Made by a program: the position numbers and the translations under genes | Part shown: positions 9,134-18,313 of the stretch, one piece after another | Layout: the number at the start of each line of letters is the position of its first letter | Position numbering within the stretch: position 1 is the stretch's first letter | The notes under the pieces: generated by a model | Database searches by the model: none | Told to the model about the DNA's origin: nothing | Seen by the model: only the letters and a program-made list of their open reading frames with translations | Assembly: GCA_905182565.1 (NCBI GenBank) | Contig: CAJJCB010000024.1 | Span: 1-64,000 of the forward strand | DNA from: Acidimicrobiaceae bacterium | GTDB taxonomy: Bacteria; Actinomycetota; Acidimicrobiia; Acidimicrobiales; Poriferisodalaceae | DNA: 64,000 nucleotides | Reading direction: 5' to 3'

Positions 9134-10132
9134 TTAAACTAATTTTGCGAAGGCTTCAGTAACTTTGTCTATGTCGTTCTCTGTGACGTCTATGTGGGTT
9201 ACTAGCCTGCAGCGAGATTTATTCCAGATAGTGCAAATACCAAGGTCATGTAAGTCAGCTTGTATAAATTTATTCTCTTCTCTCAATTGAATAAATACCA
9301 TATTAGTCTCGTTGGCTTCGACGGTTATTCCATTATTTTGCTCTAAGCCAGTTGCCAGTAAGGCTGCATTTTTGTGGTCTTGTGCCAAACGGTTGACATT
9401 ATTTTGGATGGCGAATAAGCCAGCAGCAGCTATCAGTCCTGTTTGCCTCATTCCTCCGCCAAGCATTTTGCGCCACTTTCGGGCCTCGTCGATGAAAGGT
9501 GATTTACCGACTAGAACTGATCCAATTGGTGCGCCAAGCCCTTTGGATAAGCAAACTGATATTGAGTCAAAAAAGGCAGTGATCTGATTAACTTCAACTT
9601 CTAGCGAAATAGCTGCATTCCAAAGTCGAGCTCCATCAAGGTGGTAGAAAAGGCTATTATCTGAAGCAGTCTCGGCGCCAGCGGCTAATTCTTCCAAACT
9701 GATAGCTTTACCGTTCGTTGTGTTTTCTATGCACAGCAAACGGCTTCGCGGAAAGTGAATATCGTTAGGCTTCACAGCTTCACGGACTCGGTTTAAGTCC
9801 AGCATCCCAGATTCAAGCATCGGAATAGGCTGAGGCTGAATACTTCCTAGGACTGCCGCCCCTCCGCCTTCATACATGTACGTATGAGCGTGGTCACCGA
9901 CAATGTACTCGTCGCCGCGCTGACAATGAGCCAGTAGAGCGCAGAGATTAGATTGCGTCCCGCTCGGCACAAACATGGCTGCTTCTTTGTCCAAAAGCTT
10001 AGCCGTAAAACTCTCTAGCTCATTTACTGTTGGGTCATCACCAAAAACGTCATCGCCTACTGCTGCATGCGCAATTGCTTCTCTCATAGCTTCACTGGGT
10101 TGGGAGACTGTGTCTGAACGTAAATCGATCAC
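9134..10132 (-). CDS. ltaE: Low-specificity L-threonine aldolase
   Basis: 332 residues, PLP fold type I. The opening IDLRSDTVSQPSEAMREA and GDDVFGDDPTVNELE are hallmarks of threonine aldolase, which cleaves threonine or allo-threonine to glycine and acetaldehyde. H81 stacks on the cofactor (GDHAHTY), D166 binds the pyridine nitrogen (HLDGARLWN) and K197 in CLSKGLGAPIGS forms the Schiff base. The start is GTG at 10132, with GGAG very close upstream. It is convergent with the monooxygenase (25-base gap), and its 5' side has a 264-base stretch before the next gene in which I see only tiny open frames. Confidence 0.9.
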   Translation of the reverse strand: MIDLRSDTVSQPSEAMREAIAHAAVGDDVFGDDPTVNELESFTAKLLDKEAAMFVPSGTQSNLCALLAHCQRGDEYIVGDHAHTYMYEGGGAAVLGSIQPQPIPMLESGMLDLNRVREAVKPNDIHFPRSRLLCIENTTNGKAISLEELAAGAETASDNSLFYHLDGARLWNAAISLEVEVNQITAFFDSISVCLSKGLGAPIGSVLVGKSPFIDEARKWRKMLGGGMRQTGLIAAAGLFAIQNNVNRLAQDHKNAALLATGLEQNNGITVEANETNMVFIQLREENKFIQADLHDLGICTIWNKSRCRLVTHIDVTENDIDKVTEAFAKLV

Positions 10133-10396
10133 AACTCCAGGCTGCCATGTATCGACGTAATCGCGTAGCTTTATTGCGTGAAGTCCATTTATATTGTCAA
10201 AGTGCTTCCATCGCTGATGCTAGAATCTTGCGGTGGCGCTCCATCTATGAGCCCATTTCTAGAGGAGTGCTTGAAATTAGTAGCTGCTGATGCCTCCACT
10301 ATTTTGTGTGATGTGGTTATTGTTTAAGTTCGCCACAAACATTGGGCGGTTCTGCGAGGCGAATGCTTCCAGGTGAACCGAGGCAGGTGTCTAGAT

Positions 10397-11998
10397 CTAT
10401 GGACGTACTGCTCGCTTGTCTCGCTTAGCTAGTTCAGAAAGTTTCGGCTGAGCTAACTTGACAAAACGAGCGGCTATTGCCCTTGTGTCTCGAGGGTCTA
10501 TAAGGTCCACAACATCGCCTTTATGAGCAGCGCGAAAAGGAGACCTAAGCTTCAGCAGTCGATTTTCGATATTCTCGCGATGCGCATCTGGATCTTCTGC
10601 TTCAGCTATCTCACGTCGATAAGCGGCCGCCACTCCGCCCTCAATCGGTATTCCTCCCCATTCACCGGAAGGCCAACCAAATCTCAGGTTAATACCGTTG
10701 GGTAAGCCAATGGAATTAGGTGCATCTGCAGCCACTCCATAACTTTTTCGCACCATAAATTCTATTTTTGGTACCTTGCACTCTGCTGATGCGATCAGGG
10801 CCCGAGCGCCCCTTCTCATTGTTGCCATGCGTTCAGCGTGGGAGCCGAGCATGAAGCCCGGCATGTCCAAAAAAATGACGAGTGGTAAATTGAAGGTGTC
10901 GCACAAGTCAATAAAATGAGCGTACTTGTCCGCCCCATTGCCATCCATCGCTCCAGCTTTGGAAAGTGGGTCAGAACCAATTACTCCAACCGAAAACCCA
11001 TCGAGCCTCGCAAAACCTGTGATGATGCCACTTGCATAATGGCGTCGCATCTCAAAAAAGTCACCGTTGTCAACTACGTGGCGAATCAAACTTCGAGCGT
11101 CATAGCCTTGGCGTCGATTTGTCGGAATGATGTTGAGGAGTTCTTCAGGTCTACGTTTCGGATCATCGTTTGTTTCAACGCGCGGAGCTGTGTCGTGAAC
11201 AGTGTTCGGAAGAAAAGAGAGAAACTTTTGGATTTGCTCAAAAGCCTCTGCTTCAGTGTCTGCAACATTATCTACTTGCCCGCTTTCGACGACGTGCATT
11301 CGCCAACCGCCGAGTTCTTCTTTCGTAAGTTTTTCTCCGATGGCGCGTTCCACCACCGGTGGACCCGATGGAAAAATTTGAGATTTGTCTTTAATCATTA
11401 CGGAGAAGTGAGAAAGTAAAGCGCCCGCTGCAGGCCAACCTGCTACTGACCCCATGATGGCTGAGGCAACGGGAACGTTTGCCAAAAGCTCAACGCTTTG
11501 GTGCCATAGATCACCTTGGGGCAGCCCCATATGCCCATCTTGTTCATCTTGTTTAGATGAATGCCCAACTCCTTCGCGCAGTTGGACGTAAGGAATTCCA
11601 TACTGAAGAGCTAAAGGCTGAGCAAAATTGTGGGGAATCTTAAAGACATCATGAGGACTTCCCCCAGACAAAGTGAAGTCATCTCCGCCAATGGCTATAG
11701 GCCGACCATCTACTTCTCCAAGGCCCATAACGTATCCGCCGGGAGAAAAACTTTGAAGATTCCCTTCGGAGTCGTACTCAGCGGCACCCATAAGCTCGCC
11801 CATCTCCAAAAATGAGCCAGCGTCACAGAATTGTTCTAGGCGTTCTCGGACGGTGCCCCGCCCAGCAGCGTGTTGCCTTTCAACACGATCTTTTCCACCC
11901 ATTTCGGAAGCGAGGTCTCTGATATAGGCAACATCTTCGAGAGCTTTCTCCCAGCTCATGCCAGGCTTCCAAAAATCTCGATTTGGATCGACGGGCAT
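10397..11998 (-). CDS. Acyl-CoA carboxylase carboxyltransferase subunit (no partner nearby)
   Basis: 533 residues, crotonase-fold carboxyltransferase of the propionyl/acetyl/methylcrotonyl-CoA carboxylase beta type. The N-lobe contains ERQHAAGRGTVRERLEQFCDAGSFLE; the C-lobe has LVIFLDMPGFMLGSHAERMATMRRGARAL and an unusual PNGINLRFGWPSGEWGGIPIEGG. Such subunits transfer CO2 from carboxybiotin to an acyl-CoA. It lies six bases downstream of the amidohydrolase gene and is surely co-transcribed with it. No biotin carboxylase or BCCP lies nearby, so it must borrow one (for instance that at 32627) or act as a biotin-free thioester enzyme. Odd for the family: it is paired with a D-aminoacylase-type protein. 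Confidence 0.85.
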   Translation of the reverse strand: MPVDPNRDFWKPGMSWEKALEDVAYIRDLASEMGGKDRVERQHAAGRGTVRERLEQFCDAGSFLEMGELMGAAEYDSEGNLQSFSPGGYVMGLGEVDGRPIAIGGDDFTLSGGSPHDVFKIPHNFAQPLALQYGIPYVQLREGVGHSSKQDEQDGHMGLPQGDLWHQSVELLANVPVASAIMGSVAGWPAAGALLSHFSVMIKDKSQIFPSGPPVVERAIGEKLTKEELGGWRMHVVESGQVDNVADTEAEAFEQIQKFLSFLPNTVHDTAPRVETNDDPKRRPEELLNIIPTNRRQGYDARSLIRHVVDNGDFFEMRRHYASGIITGFARLDGFSVGVIGSDPLSKAGAMDGNGADKYAHFIDLCDTFNLPLVIFLDMPGFMLGSHAERMATMRRGARALIASAECKVPKIEFMVRKSYGVAADAPNSIGLPNGINLRFGWPSGEWGGIPIEGGVAAAYRREIAEAEDPDAHRENIENRLLKLRSPFRAAHKGDVVDLIDPRDTRAIAARFVKLAQPKLSELAKRDKRAVRP

Positions 11999-12004
11999 TG
12001 AGAA

Positions 12005-13678
12005 TCAGCCTTTCCCATTTCGAAGTAGCTTGCCCGGCAGAGAATCTGAGCTGCTCACCGTGTCTGCGCCGTCTTCCCTAATCAGAGTTCCGTTTACGAT
12101 CACGGCGTTTATGCCTACGGCATCAGAAATTAATCGGTCAGCTCCGCTTGGCAAGTCAAACACACGGCGCTTCCCATTGTGACCAACTTCATCAGCATCG
12201 AAAATCACTACGTCAGCGAAACCATCCTCAGCTAAGAATCCTCGATCCTCAATGCCAAAGACTTGTGCTGGTCGTTGGCTAAGCATGTGAACCGCAGTTT
12301 CCAAGTCGAAACTTTGCCGATCGCGAACAAAGGTTGACAAAAATTCGGTTGAGTATTTAGCATCGCAAAGTTGGCTGGCATGAGCGCCAGCATCAGAAAG
12401 CCCTATCACAGTGGTTGCGTCATGCAAAAGCTCATCGATTTCATCACGATCATGATTCAAAACGTCCTGGACGATTCGCATATCTAGATTCGCGTCTAAA
12501 GCCATATCGAGCATAAGGTCAACTGGGTCTTGTCCCATTTCATCTGCCATTTGTTGAACATTGCGCCCTTCCATAGAAGGGTCTAATGGGTAAGAACTTA
12601 TTTCGGTTCGAGCCCAACGGTCTCCAATTTTGCCACCGTTTCCAGCTTTTTCTTTAAACAGAGCTCGCCAGTCTTGGTCCGCATAGTAAGCCTTTCTTCC
12701 TTCGAAGTCGCTTTGGGCAACTGGTTGGAAGAGACGCATTCCTTCGTATATAAAGGGTGCTTTCCAACTCATGTCGAATTGAACCGGCTGAACTGCTACT
12801 TGAGGGTAGACCGGCAACCCCCTAGCCGCTAATGCGTGTGCTTCTTCAACATCTTTTAAATGGGAGCCGGGCCCAACGGCGCTGGCAAGCAAAGCAGTCC
12901 AACTCACATTTGCTCCGGTGGTTTCAGCTACTCGAGCAAACTCGTCGTGGCTTAGCCCTCTTCCCTGGGTGGCTTGCATTACGCCGCCTACATCGCCCAA
13001 CGCTTGTGCTATCTCAATTATTTCTTCCGGAGTTGCCATTCTGCTAGGAACTGGCCGGCCCCCATAGCCAACATGGGTATTGGCTCTACTGGTGGCGAAC
13101 CCCAATGCGCCTGCTTCAAGTGCTTCAGTAACAAGGCGTCTTTGTGTCGCAATCTCTTCAGCAGTGGCTTCTCGTTCTGTTGCATCTTCACCCATTACGT
13201 ACATTCTCAACGCGGTGTGGCCGATCATCGCAGCCATGTTTACGGCGCAGCCATTGTTTTGTAAGGCATCTAGATACTCAGGAAATGTTTCAAAGCCCCA
13301 ATCTCCTAAGCCGGCGCGTAGAGCTTCAACGCTCATACCTTCGACGTTCTCAAGAGTTCGCATAATGAGATCACGATGCTCCGGCCGGGTTGGGGCAACC
13401 GAAAATCCACAGTTTCCCATAACGATTGTCGTAACCCCATGCCACGGCGAACATGAGACCATCGGGTCCCACATGACCTGAGCGTCATAGTGAGTGTGTA
13501 TGTCAACAAATCCCGGAGAAACGATCTTCCCAGTAGCATCGATTGTTCGGACTGCTTCAGACGGAGCAGAACCCATGGCTACAACTTTGCCATTTTTAAT
13601 TCCGAGGTCTCCCAGAAACCTTGGAGCTCCTGTGCCATCAATTATTGTTCCGCCAGTGACCTTTAGATCGTAGGACAT
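12005..13678 (-). CDS. N-acyl-D-amino-acid deacylase family amidohydrolase
   Basis: 557 residues, amidohydrolase-3 family. The N-terminal beta-sandwich segment (LKVTGGTIIDGTGAPRFLGDLGI) leads to GFVDIHTHYDAQVMWDP with metal ligands H61 and H63, and C90 in VMGNCGFSVAPTRPEH matches the metal-ligand cysteine of D-aminoacylases. Further barrel histidines lie in MIGHTALRMYV, and the catalytic aspartate is in GLSDAGAHASQ. It hydrolyses an amide or cyclic amide bond; many environmental members are annotated as D-aminoacylase without proof. It is the first gene of a two-gene unit with the carboxyltransferase; AGGAGAACGTT lies directly before the ATG. Confidence 0.85.
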   Translation of the reverse strand: MSYDLKVTGGTIIDGTGAPRFLGDLGIKNGKVVAMGSAPSEAVRTIDATGKIVSPGFVDIHTHYDAQVMWDPMVSCSPWHGVTTIVMGNCGFSVAPTRPEHRDLIMRTLENVEGMSVEALRAGLGDWGFETFPEYLDALQNNGCAVNMAAMIGHTALRMYVMGEDATEREATAEEIATQRRLVTEALEAGALGFATSRANTHVGYGGRPVPSRMATPEEIIEIAQALGDVGGVMQATQGRGLSHDEFARVAETTGANVSWTALLASAVGPGSHLKDVEEAHALAARGLPVYPQVAVQPVQFDMSWKAPFIYEGMRLFQPVAQSDFEGRKAYYADQDWRALFKEKAGNGGKIGDRWARTEISSYPLDPSMEGRNVQQMADEMGQDPVDLMLDMALDANLDMRIVQDVLNHDRDEIDELLHDATTVIGLSDAGAHASQLCDAKYSTEFLSTFVRDRQSFDLETAVHMLSQRPAQVFGIEDRGFLAEDGFADVVIFDADEVGHNGKRRVFDLPSGADRLISDAVGINAVIVNGTLIREDGADTVSSSDSLPGKLLRNGKG

Positions 13679-13828
13679 AACGTTCTCCTTTTTGACGCAT
13701 CGCTTTTATAAGTGAATATTCGAGTCAAGTTCTAATTTAGCCTTAATGGAGCTTCCGATGCTTATCTAGCGCTGATTGGCTTCACACCGGTAACATAGGG
13801 TGTTGGCTTTCTACGAAGGGAAAAGGGT

Positions 13829-14053
13829 TTGCCTAAACAGAAAGATGATGCCATTCTGCTCGAAGGAAAGACTGTGGAGGCGCTTAAAGGCGGCCACTTC
13901 CGAATCGAGTTAGATAATGGTCATCACGTATTAGGTCACTTGAGCGGAAAAATGCGGAAGCACCATATTCGTATTCTGCCAGGAGACAGGGTTCAAGTTG
14001 AAGTGTCTGCTTATGACTTAACTAGAGGCAGAATCACCTACCGCTATAAGTAG
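13829..14053 (+). CDS. infA: Translation initiation factor IF-1, stand-alone copy
   Basis: 74 residues, full length for IF-1: an OB-fold protein that binds the ribosomal A site during initiation. [39 protein letters not shown] and [13 protein letters not shown] are unmistakable. The start is TTG at 13829 with AAGGG eight bases upstream. In most actinobacteria infA lies in the ribosomal-protein cluster; here it is isolated between catabolic genes, so this is either a relocated gene or a second paralogue. The basic KMRKHH patch and the RGR/YRYK tail are intact, so it should be functional. The 150 bases upstream hold its promoter and that of the divergent amidohydrolase. Confidence 0.93.
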   Translation: MPKQKDDAILLEGKTVEALKGGHFRIELDNGHHVLGHLSGKMRKHHIRILPGDRVQVEVSAYDLTRGRITYRYK

Positions 14054-14115
14054 GCGACGCCGTTATGTAGTCAATTCGCGAGAAAACGTGCTCAATTTGG
14101 GTCTATTCTCTGGAC

Positions 14116-15366
14116 GTGCATAATCAATCTTTCCAACACGTCCCCGGAGAAACACCTTATTTAGAGGGTGTGAGAGTTCTGGATTTTACCCAGTACCTCG
14201 CCGGCCCATCTTGTACGCGTTTGTTAGCCGAAATGGGCGCCGATGTTATAAAGGTAGAGTTTCCACCTTACGGAGATCCTACGCGGCCCAGCCCACCCAG
14301 AAAGAATGGCCGTTCTGCATATCATGTGCAACAGAACCGAGGTAAAAGAAGTCTTTCAGTAGATTTAACTCGACCAGAAGGCCTTGATCTTGTTAAGGAG
14401 CTAATACCCGAAGTTGATGTGGTAGTGGAAAACTATAGTCCTGGGGTGATGGAACGCCGAGGGCTTGGCTACGCGGATTTGAAGGCCATAAACCCTAGCG
14501 TCATAATGGTCTCCATCTCAGGGTTTGGGCAGACTGGCCCGTTGAGAGAAAAAACGGCATTCGATTTTATTGCCCAGGCCTACTCGGGTTTGATGCATAT
14601 GACCGGGGAGCCGGAGGGCCCGCCGATGCTTATCGGGGCGGGAATCGCCGATACGGCGACAGGGGTTCATGCCTTTGCCGCATTGGGGTACGCCTTGTAC
14701 CGTCGCGACCGCACTGGTGTTGGGTCGCACCTTGATATTGGCATGGTCGACTCGATGTATCACATGCAAGAGAGCGCAGTTTCAGGACCATCCCTATCAG
14801 AAGGAAATGTTACGGCGATGAGAAGTGGACGGCATTATCAGCCGGCCAGTCCAGCAGGAATATTTAAAGGTCCCGAGAGCTGGATTGTTGTGTTCGCTCT
14901 TGAGAACCAGATCAAAAATTTGTGGCAGGCGATGGGAAGGGTCGAGCTAGGAGATGACCCGCGCTTCACTACGAACACAAACCGTTTAGCTAACCGAGAT
15001 GATTTGACTGTACTTATAGAAGATTGGATGAGCCATTTTGGCACCGATCAAGACGTTCTTGATGTTTTGGAAGAGCATAGAGTTCCATGTGGGCCGGTTG
15101 TAGAACCAGTCAAGTTAGCTGAAACGCATCCTCATTTTTTGGAACGTGGAACGGTTCGAGAGGTAGACGATCCTGTTGCGGGAAAGATGCTAATACCAGG
15201 GTTTCCAATTCGATTTTCAGATGCCCCGGCCTTGCCGGACTTAACAGCGGCGGAAGTTGGTGAGCACAACAGCGAGGTGCTAGAGGAGATACTTGGCCAT
15301 TCTGCTGAGGTCGTCCAAAACTTGGAGAATGATGGGATTCTCTACCGGCGACCTCCGAGAAACTGA
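14116..15366 (+). CDS. Class III (CaiB/BaiF) CoA-transferase
   Basis: 416 residues with a GTG start. The motifs GVRVLDFTQYLAGPSCTRLLAEMGADVIKVE, NRGKRSLSVDL and SISGFGQTGPL are typical, and the nucleophile is D179 in GIADTATG. It leads a four-gene plus-strand run (CoA-transferase, enoyl-CoA hydratase, acyl-CoA dehydrogenase, enoyl-CoA isomerase-like) with gaps of 45-55 bases. A reasonable inference is activation of a carboxylic acid to its CoA thioester followed by beta-oxidation-type steps. The acid itself is unknown. No good ribosome site is visible before the GTG. Confidence 0.9.
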   Translation: MHNQSFQHVPGETPYLEGVRVLDFTQYLAGPSCTRLLAEMGADVIKVEFPPYGDPTRPSPPRKNGRSAYHVQQNRGKRSLSVDLTRPEGLDLVKELIPEVDVVVENYSPGVMERRGLGYADLKAINPSVIMVSISGFGQTGPLREKTAFDFIAQAYSGLMHMTGEPEGPPMLIGAGIADTATGVHAFAALGYALYRRDRTGVGSHLDIGMVDSMYHMQESAVSGPSLSEGNVTAMRSGRHYQPASPAGIFKGPESWIVVFALENQIKNLWQAMGRVELGDDPRFTTNTNRLANRDDLTVLIEDWMSHFGTDQDVLDVLEEHRVPCGPVVEPVKLAETHPHFLERGTVREVDDPVAGKMLIPGFPIRFSDAPALPDLTAAEVGEHNSEVLEEILGHSAEVVQNLENDGILYRRPPRN

Positions 15367-15411
15367 ATTCAGAGCAGGCAGAAATCAGTTCATTAAGCTA
15401 GCTTTTCTCTC

Positions 15412-16233
15412 ATGACGAATATTTCTATGCCCAACGAGACCGTCCTATTTGATAATAAAGACGGCGTCGCCACTGTCACCCTCAATAGGCCTGAGTCATT
15501 AAACTCTATGAATGATGCGCTGATGCAAGATATTAGTAGCGCAATGAATATCGTTGAAGAAGACGAGAGCATCCGAGTGCTCGTTGTAACTGGCGCAGGG
15601 CGAGGCTTCTGCTCGGGCGCAGATTTGAATGAAGCAGCGCTAGTTGATGAGGGTTCCACTGGTGCTGAGGTGGCCGGAGAAATCTCGATGCAAGAATTCT
15701 TTAACCCTGCTCTTGCATCGATTAAGAATTGTTCGGTGCCGACGATAGCGCGAGTTAATGGTGTGGCGGCGGGCGGAGGTTTGGGTATTGCCTTGGCTTG
15801 TGACCTGACAATCGCTGTGAAGTCAACTTTTTTTGTAGCCACATTTGGTCCAAGACTAGGAATAGTGCCCGATATGGGTTCAACGTGGAGTCTGCCGATG
15901 CGGGCTGGGCGAGCTCGTGCTATGGGCATGGCGATGCTTGGCGAACGAATCGATGCGGCACAAGCAGAGGAGTGGGGCTTGATCTGGAAGGCCGTTGATG
16001 ATGACCAGCTAGATATCGAAGTTGCAAAAGCTACTGCAATCTTGCGAAATTCATCTCCGGTGGCGATGCAAAGAATTAGAACCTCTATTGATAATTCTTC
16101 GTTACATACCTTTGTTGAACAACTGTCAATTGAGCTAGATCATCAATCAGTTTTGATTCCTAAAAATATGGCTGAAGGCGCTCAAGCATTCTTAGAAAAG
16201 CGTGAACCAGTGTTTAATTCTGACAGGACTTAA
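15412..16233 (+). CDS. Enoyl-CoA hydratase/isomerase family protein
   Basis: 273 residues, crotonase fold. VTLNRPESLNSMNDALMQDI opens the fold. The oxyanion-hole segments are GRGFCSGADL and [20 protein letters not shown], and the CoA-side loop is PRLGIVPDMGSTWSLPMRAGRARAMGMAMLG. The second catalytic glutamate position carries D in VPDMG, which in related proteins goes with isomerase or thioesterase-like rather than classical hydratase activity. It is the second gene of the 14.1-18.3 kb catabolic run. The start is the ATG at 15412; a second in-frame ATG at 15427 is possible. Confidence 0.87.
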   Translation: MTNISMPNETVLFDNKDGVATVTLNRPESLNSMNDALMQDISSAMNIVEEDESIRVLVVTGAGRGFCSGADLNEAALVDEGSTGAEVAGEISMQEFFNPALASIKNCSVPTIARVNGVAAGGGLGIALACDLTIAVKSTFFVATFGPRLGIVPDMGSTWSLPMRAGRARAMGMAMLGERIDAAQAEEWGLIWKAVDDDQLDIEVAKATAILRNSSPVAMQRIRTSIDNSSLHTFVEQLSIELDHQSVLIPKNMAEGAQAFLEKREPVFNSDRT

Positions 16234-16286
16234 TTAATGGGCCATTCGGCTGTCAAACTAAGTCGAAATGGCGGCAGACTGTTGTA

Positions 16287-17510
16287 ATGACAGAGACTTT
16301 AAATAACGAAGCTTCGGTTGAGGAAGCAAAGGTTACTAACGCTCTAGAAATTTTGTTAGCGTCGAACGACCCCAAAGAAATGACTTATGAGGAGTTCCGT
16401 GGTGCTCAATTCGACCACGGGCTTGCATGGGTCCAGTTTGATGCGGGCGCTGGCGGTTTAGAAGTCAGTCCATCTTTACAACGGCAAGTAGAAGGGCGAC
16501 TGCGTGAAGCCGGGGCAAAACCTATGCACCCGGCAATGTTTTTCATGCACTTGGCAGGACCTACTATCCACACTCACGGTGATGCAGCGAATAAGAAACG
16601 TTTTTTGCGACCAATGTTTACTGGAGAGCAACGATGGTGCCAACTATTTAGTGAGCCAGGGGCTGGTAGCGATTTCGCTGGACTAGCCACGCGAGCCATA
16701 GCTGATGGAGAAGAGTGGGTAGTCAACGGGCAAAAAGTGTGGAACACGATAGCTCACTTAGCGGATTGGGGCATGCTCGTTACCCGAACCAACCCAGAAG
16801 TACCGAAACATCGAGGTTTGACCTATTTCGCGGTTGACATGCGTAGCGACGGAGTTGAAGTTCGTCCTCTTCGCCAAATCACGGGTGAAGCAGAGTTTAA
16901 TGAGGTGTACCTAACAGACGCCAAGATACCTGATTCAAATAGGATCGGAGACGTTGGCGATGGATGGCGAGTTTCATTAACAACGTTGATGAACGAACGA
17001 AACGCAATCGGGGTTGGGAGCGGAGTGCCGCCCAAGGCAGGTTCAGGCCCAGTGAGTTTACTAACCAAACTTTGGAGCGAAAAATCAGAAGAAGACCGAG
17101 ATCCTGTCACTCTAGACACAATGATGAAACTTTATGTGCGTTCTGAAGCGCAGCGACTCACGAACATGAGAGCAAGCGCTAACAGCCGAAAGGGAAACCC
17201 CGGACCTGAAATGTCAATCGCAAAGCTCGCTTTCGCAGAGCTAAATAAAGACGTGCTATCAACAGCAGTCGACATGATGGGAATGTTAGGTCAAATCGGT
17301 CTCGACTATACATTCAGACGGCCTGAAGATCTTTCAGTAGATGGCTCAGAAAGCGGCATACAACACGGATTCTTACGAGTTAGAGCGAACTCTATAGAAG
17401 GCGGAACCTCTGAAATTATGAGAAATATTTTAGGAGAGCAAGTTCTCGGCCTCCCGGGAGAGCCTCGCGTTGACAAAGATGTTGCATGGATTGAAGTGCC
17501 GAGGAACTAA
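16287..17510 (+). CDS. Acyl-CoA dehydrogenase
   Basis: 407 residues, full-length acyl-CoA dehydrogenase with an N-terminal helical domain, a beta domain containing QLFSEPGAGSDFAGLATRA and WVVNGQKVWNT (FAD and substrate contacts), and C-terminal helices ending in EGGTSEIMRNILGEQVLGLPGEPR. It would desaturate an acyl-CoA at C2-C3, passing electrons to ETF. The form with the insert LSVDGSESGIQHGFLRVRANS is common in actinobacterial steroid and branched-chain acyl-CoA pathways, but the substrate cannot be set here. It lies 53 bases downstream of the enoyl-CoA hydratase gene. Confidence 0.9.
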   Translation: MTETLNNEASVEEAKVTNALEILLASNDPKEMTYEEFRGAQFDHGLAWVQFDAGAGGLEVSPSLQRQVEGRLREAGAKPMHPAMFFMHLAGPTIHTHGDAANKKRFLRPMFTGEQRWCQLFSEPGAGSDFAGLATRAIADGEEWVVNGQKVWNTIAHLADWGMLVTRTNPEVPKHRGLTYFAVDMRSDGVEVRPLRQITGEAEFNEVYLTDAKIPDSNRIGDVGDGWRVSLTTLMNERNAIGVGSGVPPKAGSGPVSLLTKLWSEKSEEDRDPVTLDTMMKLYVRSEAQRLTNMRASANSRKGNPGPEMSIAKLAFAELNKDVLSTAVDMMGMLGQIGLDYTFRRPEDLSVDGSESGIQHGFLRVRANSIEGGTSEIMRNILGEQVLGLPGEPRVDKDVAWIEVPRN

Positions 17511-17556
17511 ACATTCCGGCGATAATAAGACAGCACTTGAGAACACGGTCTACGGT

Positions 17557-18309
17557 ATGGCGATGAGCGATCTTGTAACCCTAGAAAATTTAGGTGAAGT
17601 TAGTCTGATTACTTTAGACAATGATGAGAACAAGTGGACTACAACTCTTGTCCGAGAAATTGATGCAGCATTAGATGAAATCGAGAAAACAGAAGGCCCT
17701 CATGCTGTAGTAACAGCGTCAAGCAATCCAAAATTCTTTTCGAATGGCCTAGACCTAGAGTGGGTCATGGGAACAGGTGAACACCCAGGAGGTGTTCGGA
17801 AGCCATTCGCGGAGGAGTTCATGAAGCTAGCTGCTCGCATGATTACATTCCCCATGCCTACCGTTTGCGCCGTTAATGGTCACGCATTCGGAGCTGGTTT
17901 CATGTGGGCCTTGTGTCACGATCAAAGAATCATGAGAGAAGATCGCGGTTTGCTGTGCGCAAACGAAGTGGAAATTGGATTGGCTATCCCTGAGCCAGAG
18001 CTCGCTTTATTTCACCACAAAATGCCTCAAAATGTTTTCTACGAGACAGTTCAACTCGCTAGACGCTGGACTGGGGAAGCCGCATATGAGGCAGGGATAG
18101 TTCAATCGCTAGCTCAAGAAGGTGAGGTTACGGAGGCTGCGGTGAAGAGCGCAAACCAACTGTCAAAACTTGCGAAGCGACGAGATGTATTTGGCTGGAT
18201 GAAAGAGCATATTTGGGGCGAGAATGCGGCTATAAAAGGGCCCCACGGACCTGCCCATATGCTACGAAATATGCATGATTACGCTGAAGGGCCTCAGTTC
18301 GGCTCGTAG
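17557..18309 (+). CDS. Delta3-delta2-enoyl-CoA isomerase-like crotonase
   Basis: About 251 residues from the ATG at 17557 (a second ATG lies two codons on); upstream in-frame codons would overlap the preceding gene. Crotonase features are NPKFFSNGLDLEWV and NGHAFGAGFMWALCHDQRIM. The segment LLCANEVEIGLAIPEPELALFHHKM has a glutamate in NEVEIG, the position of the catalytic base in eukaryotic peroxisomal delta3-delta2-enoyl-CoA isomerases. It probably repositions a double bond during breakdown of an unsaturated acyl chain. It is the last gene of the 14.1-18.3 kb run, with its stop only four bases from the stop of the convergent gene. Confidence 0.82.
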   Translation: MAMSDLVTLENLGEVSLITLDNDENKWTTTLVREIDAALDEIEKTEGPHAVVTASSNPKFFSNGLDLEWVMGTGEHPGGVRKPFAEEFMKLAARMITFPMPTVCAVNGHAFGAGFMWALCHDQRIMREDRGLLCANEVEIGLAIPEPELALFHHKMPQNVFYETVQLARRWTGEAAYEAGIVQSLAQEGEVTEAAVKSANQLSKLAKRRDVFGWMKEHIWGENAAIKGPHGPAHMLRNMHDYAEGPQFGS

Positions 18310-18313
18310 CCAG

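Noticed and set aside
10248-10330. 26-codon ATG open frame before the threonine aldolase
   Set aside because: Very short, no ribosome site, no hydrophobic or conserved pattern; chance is likely.
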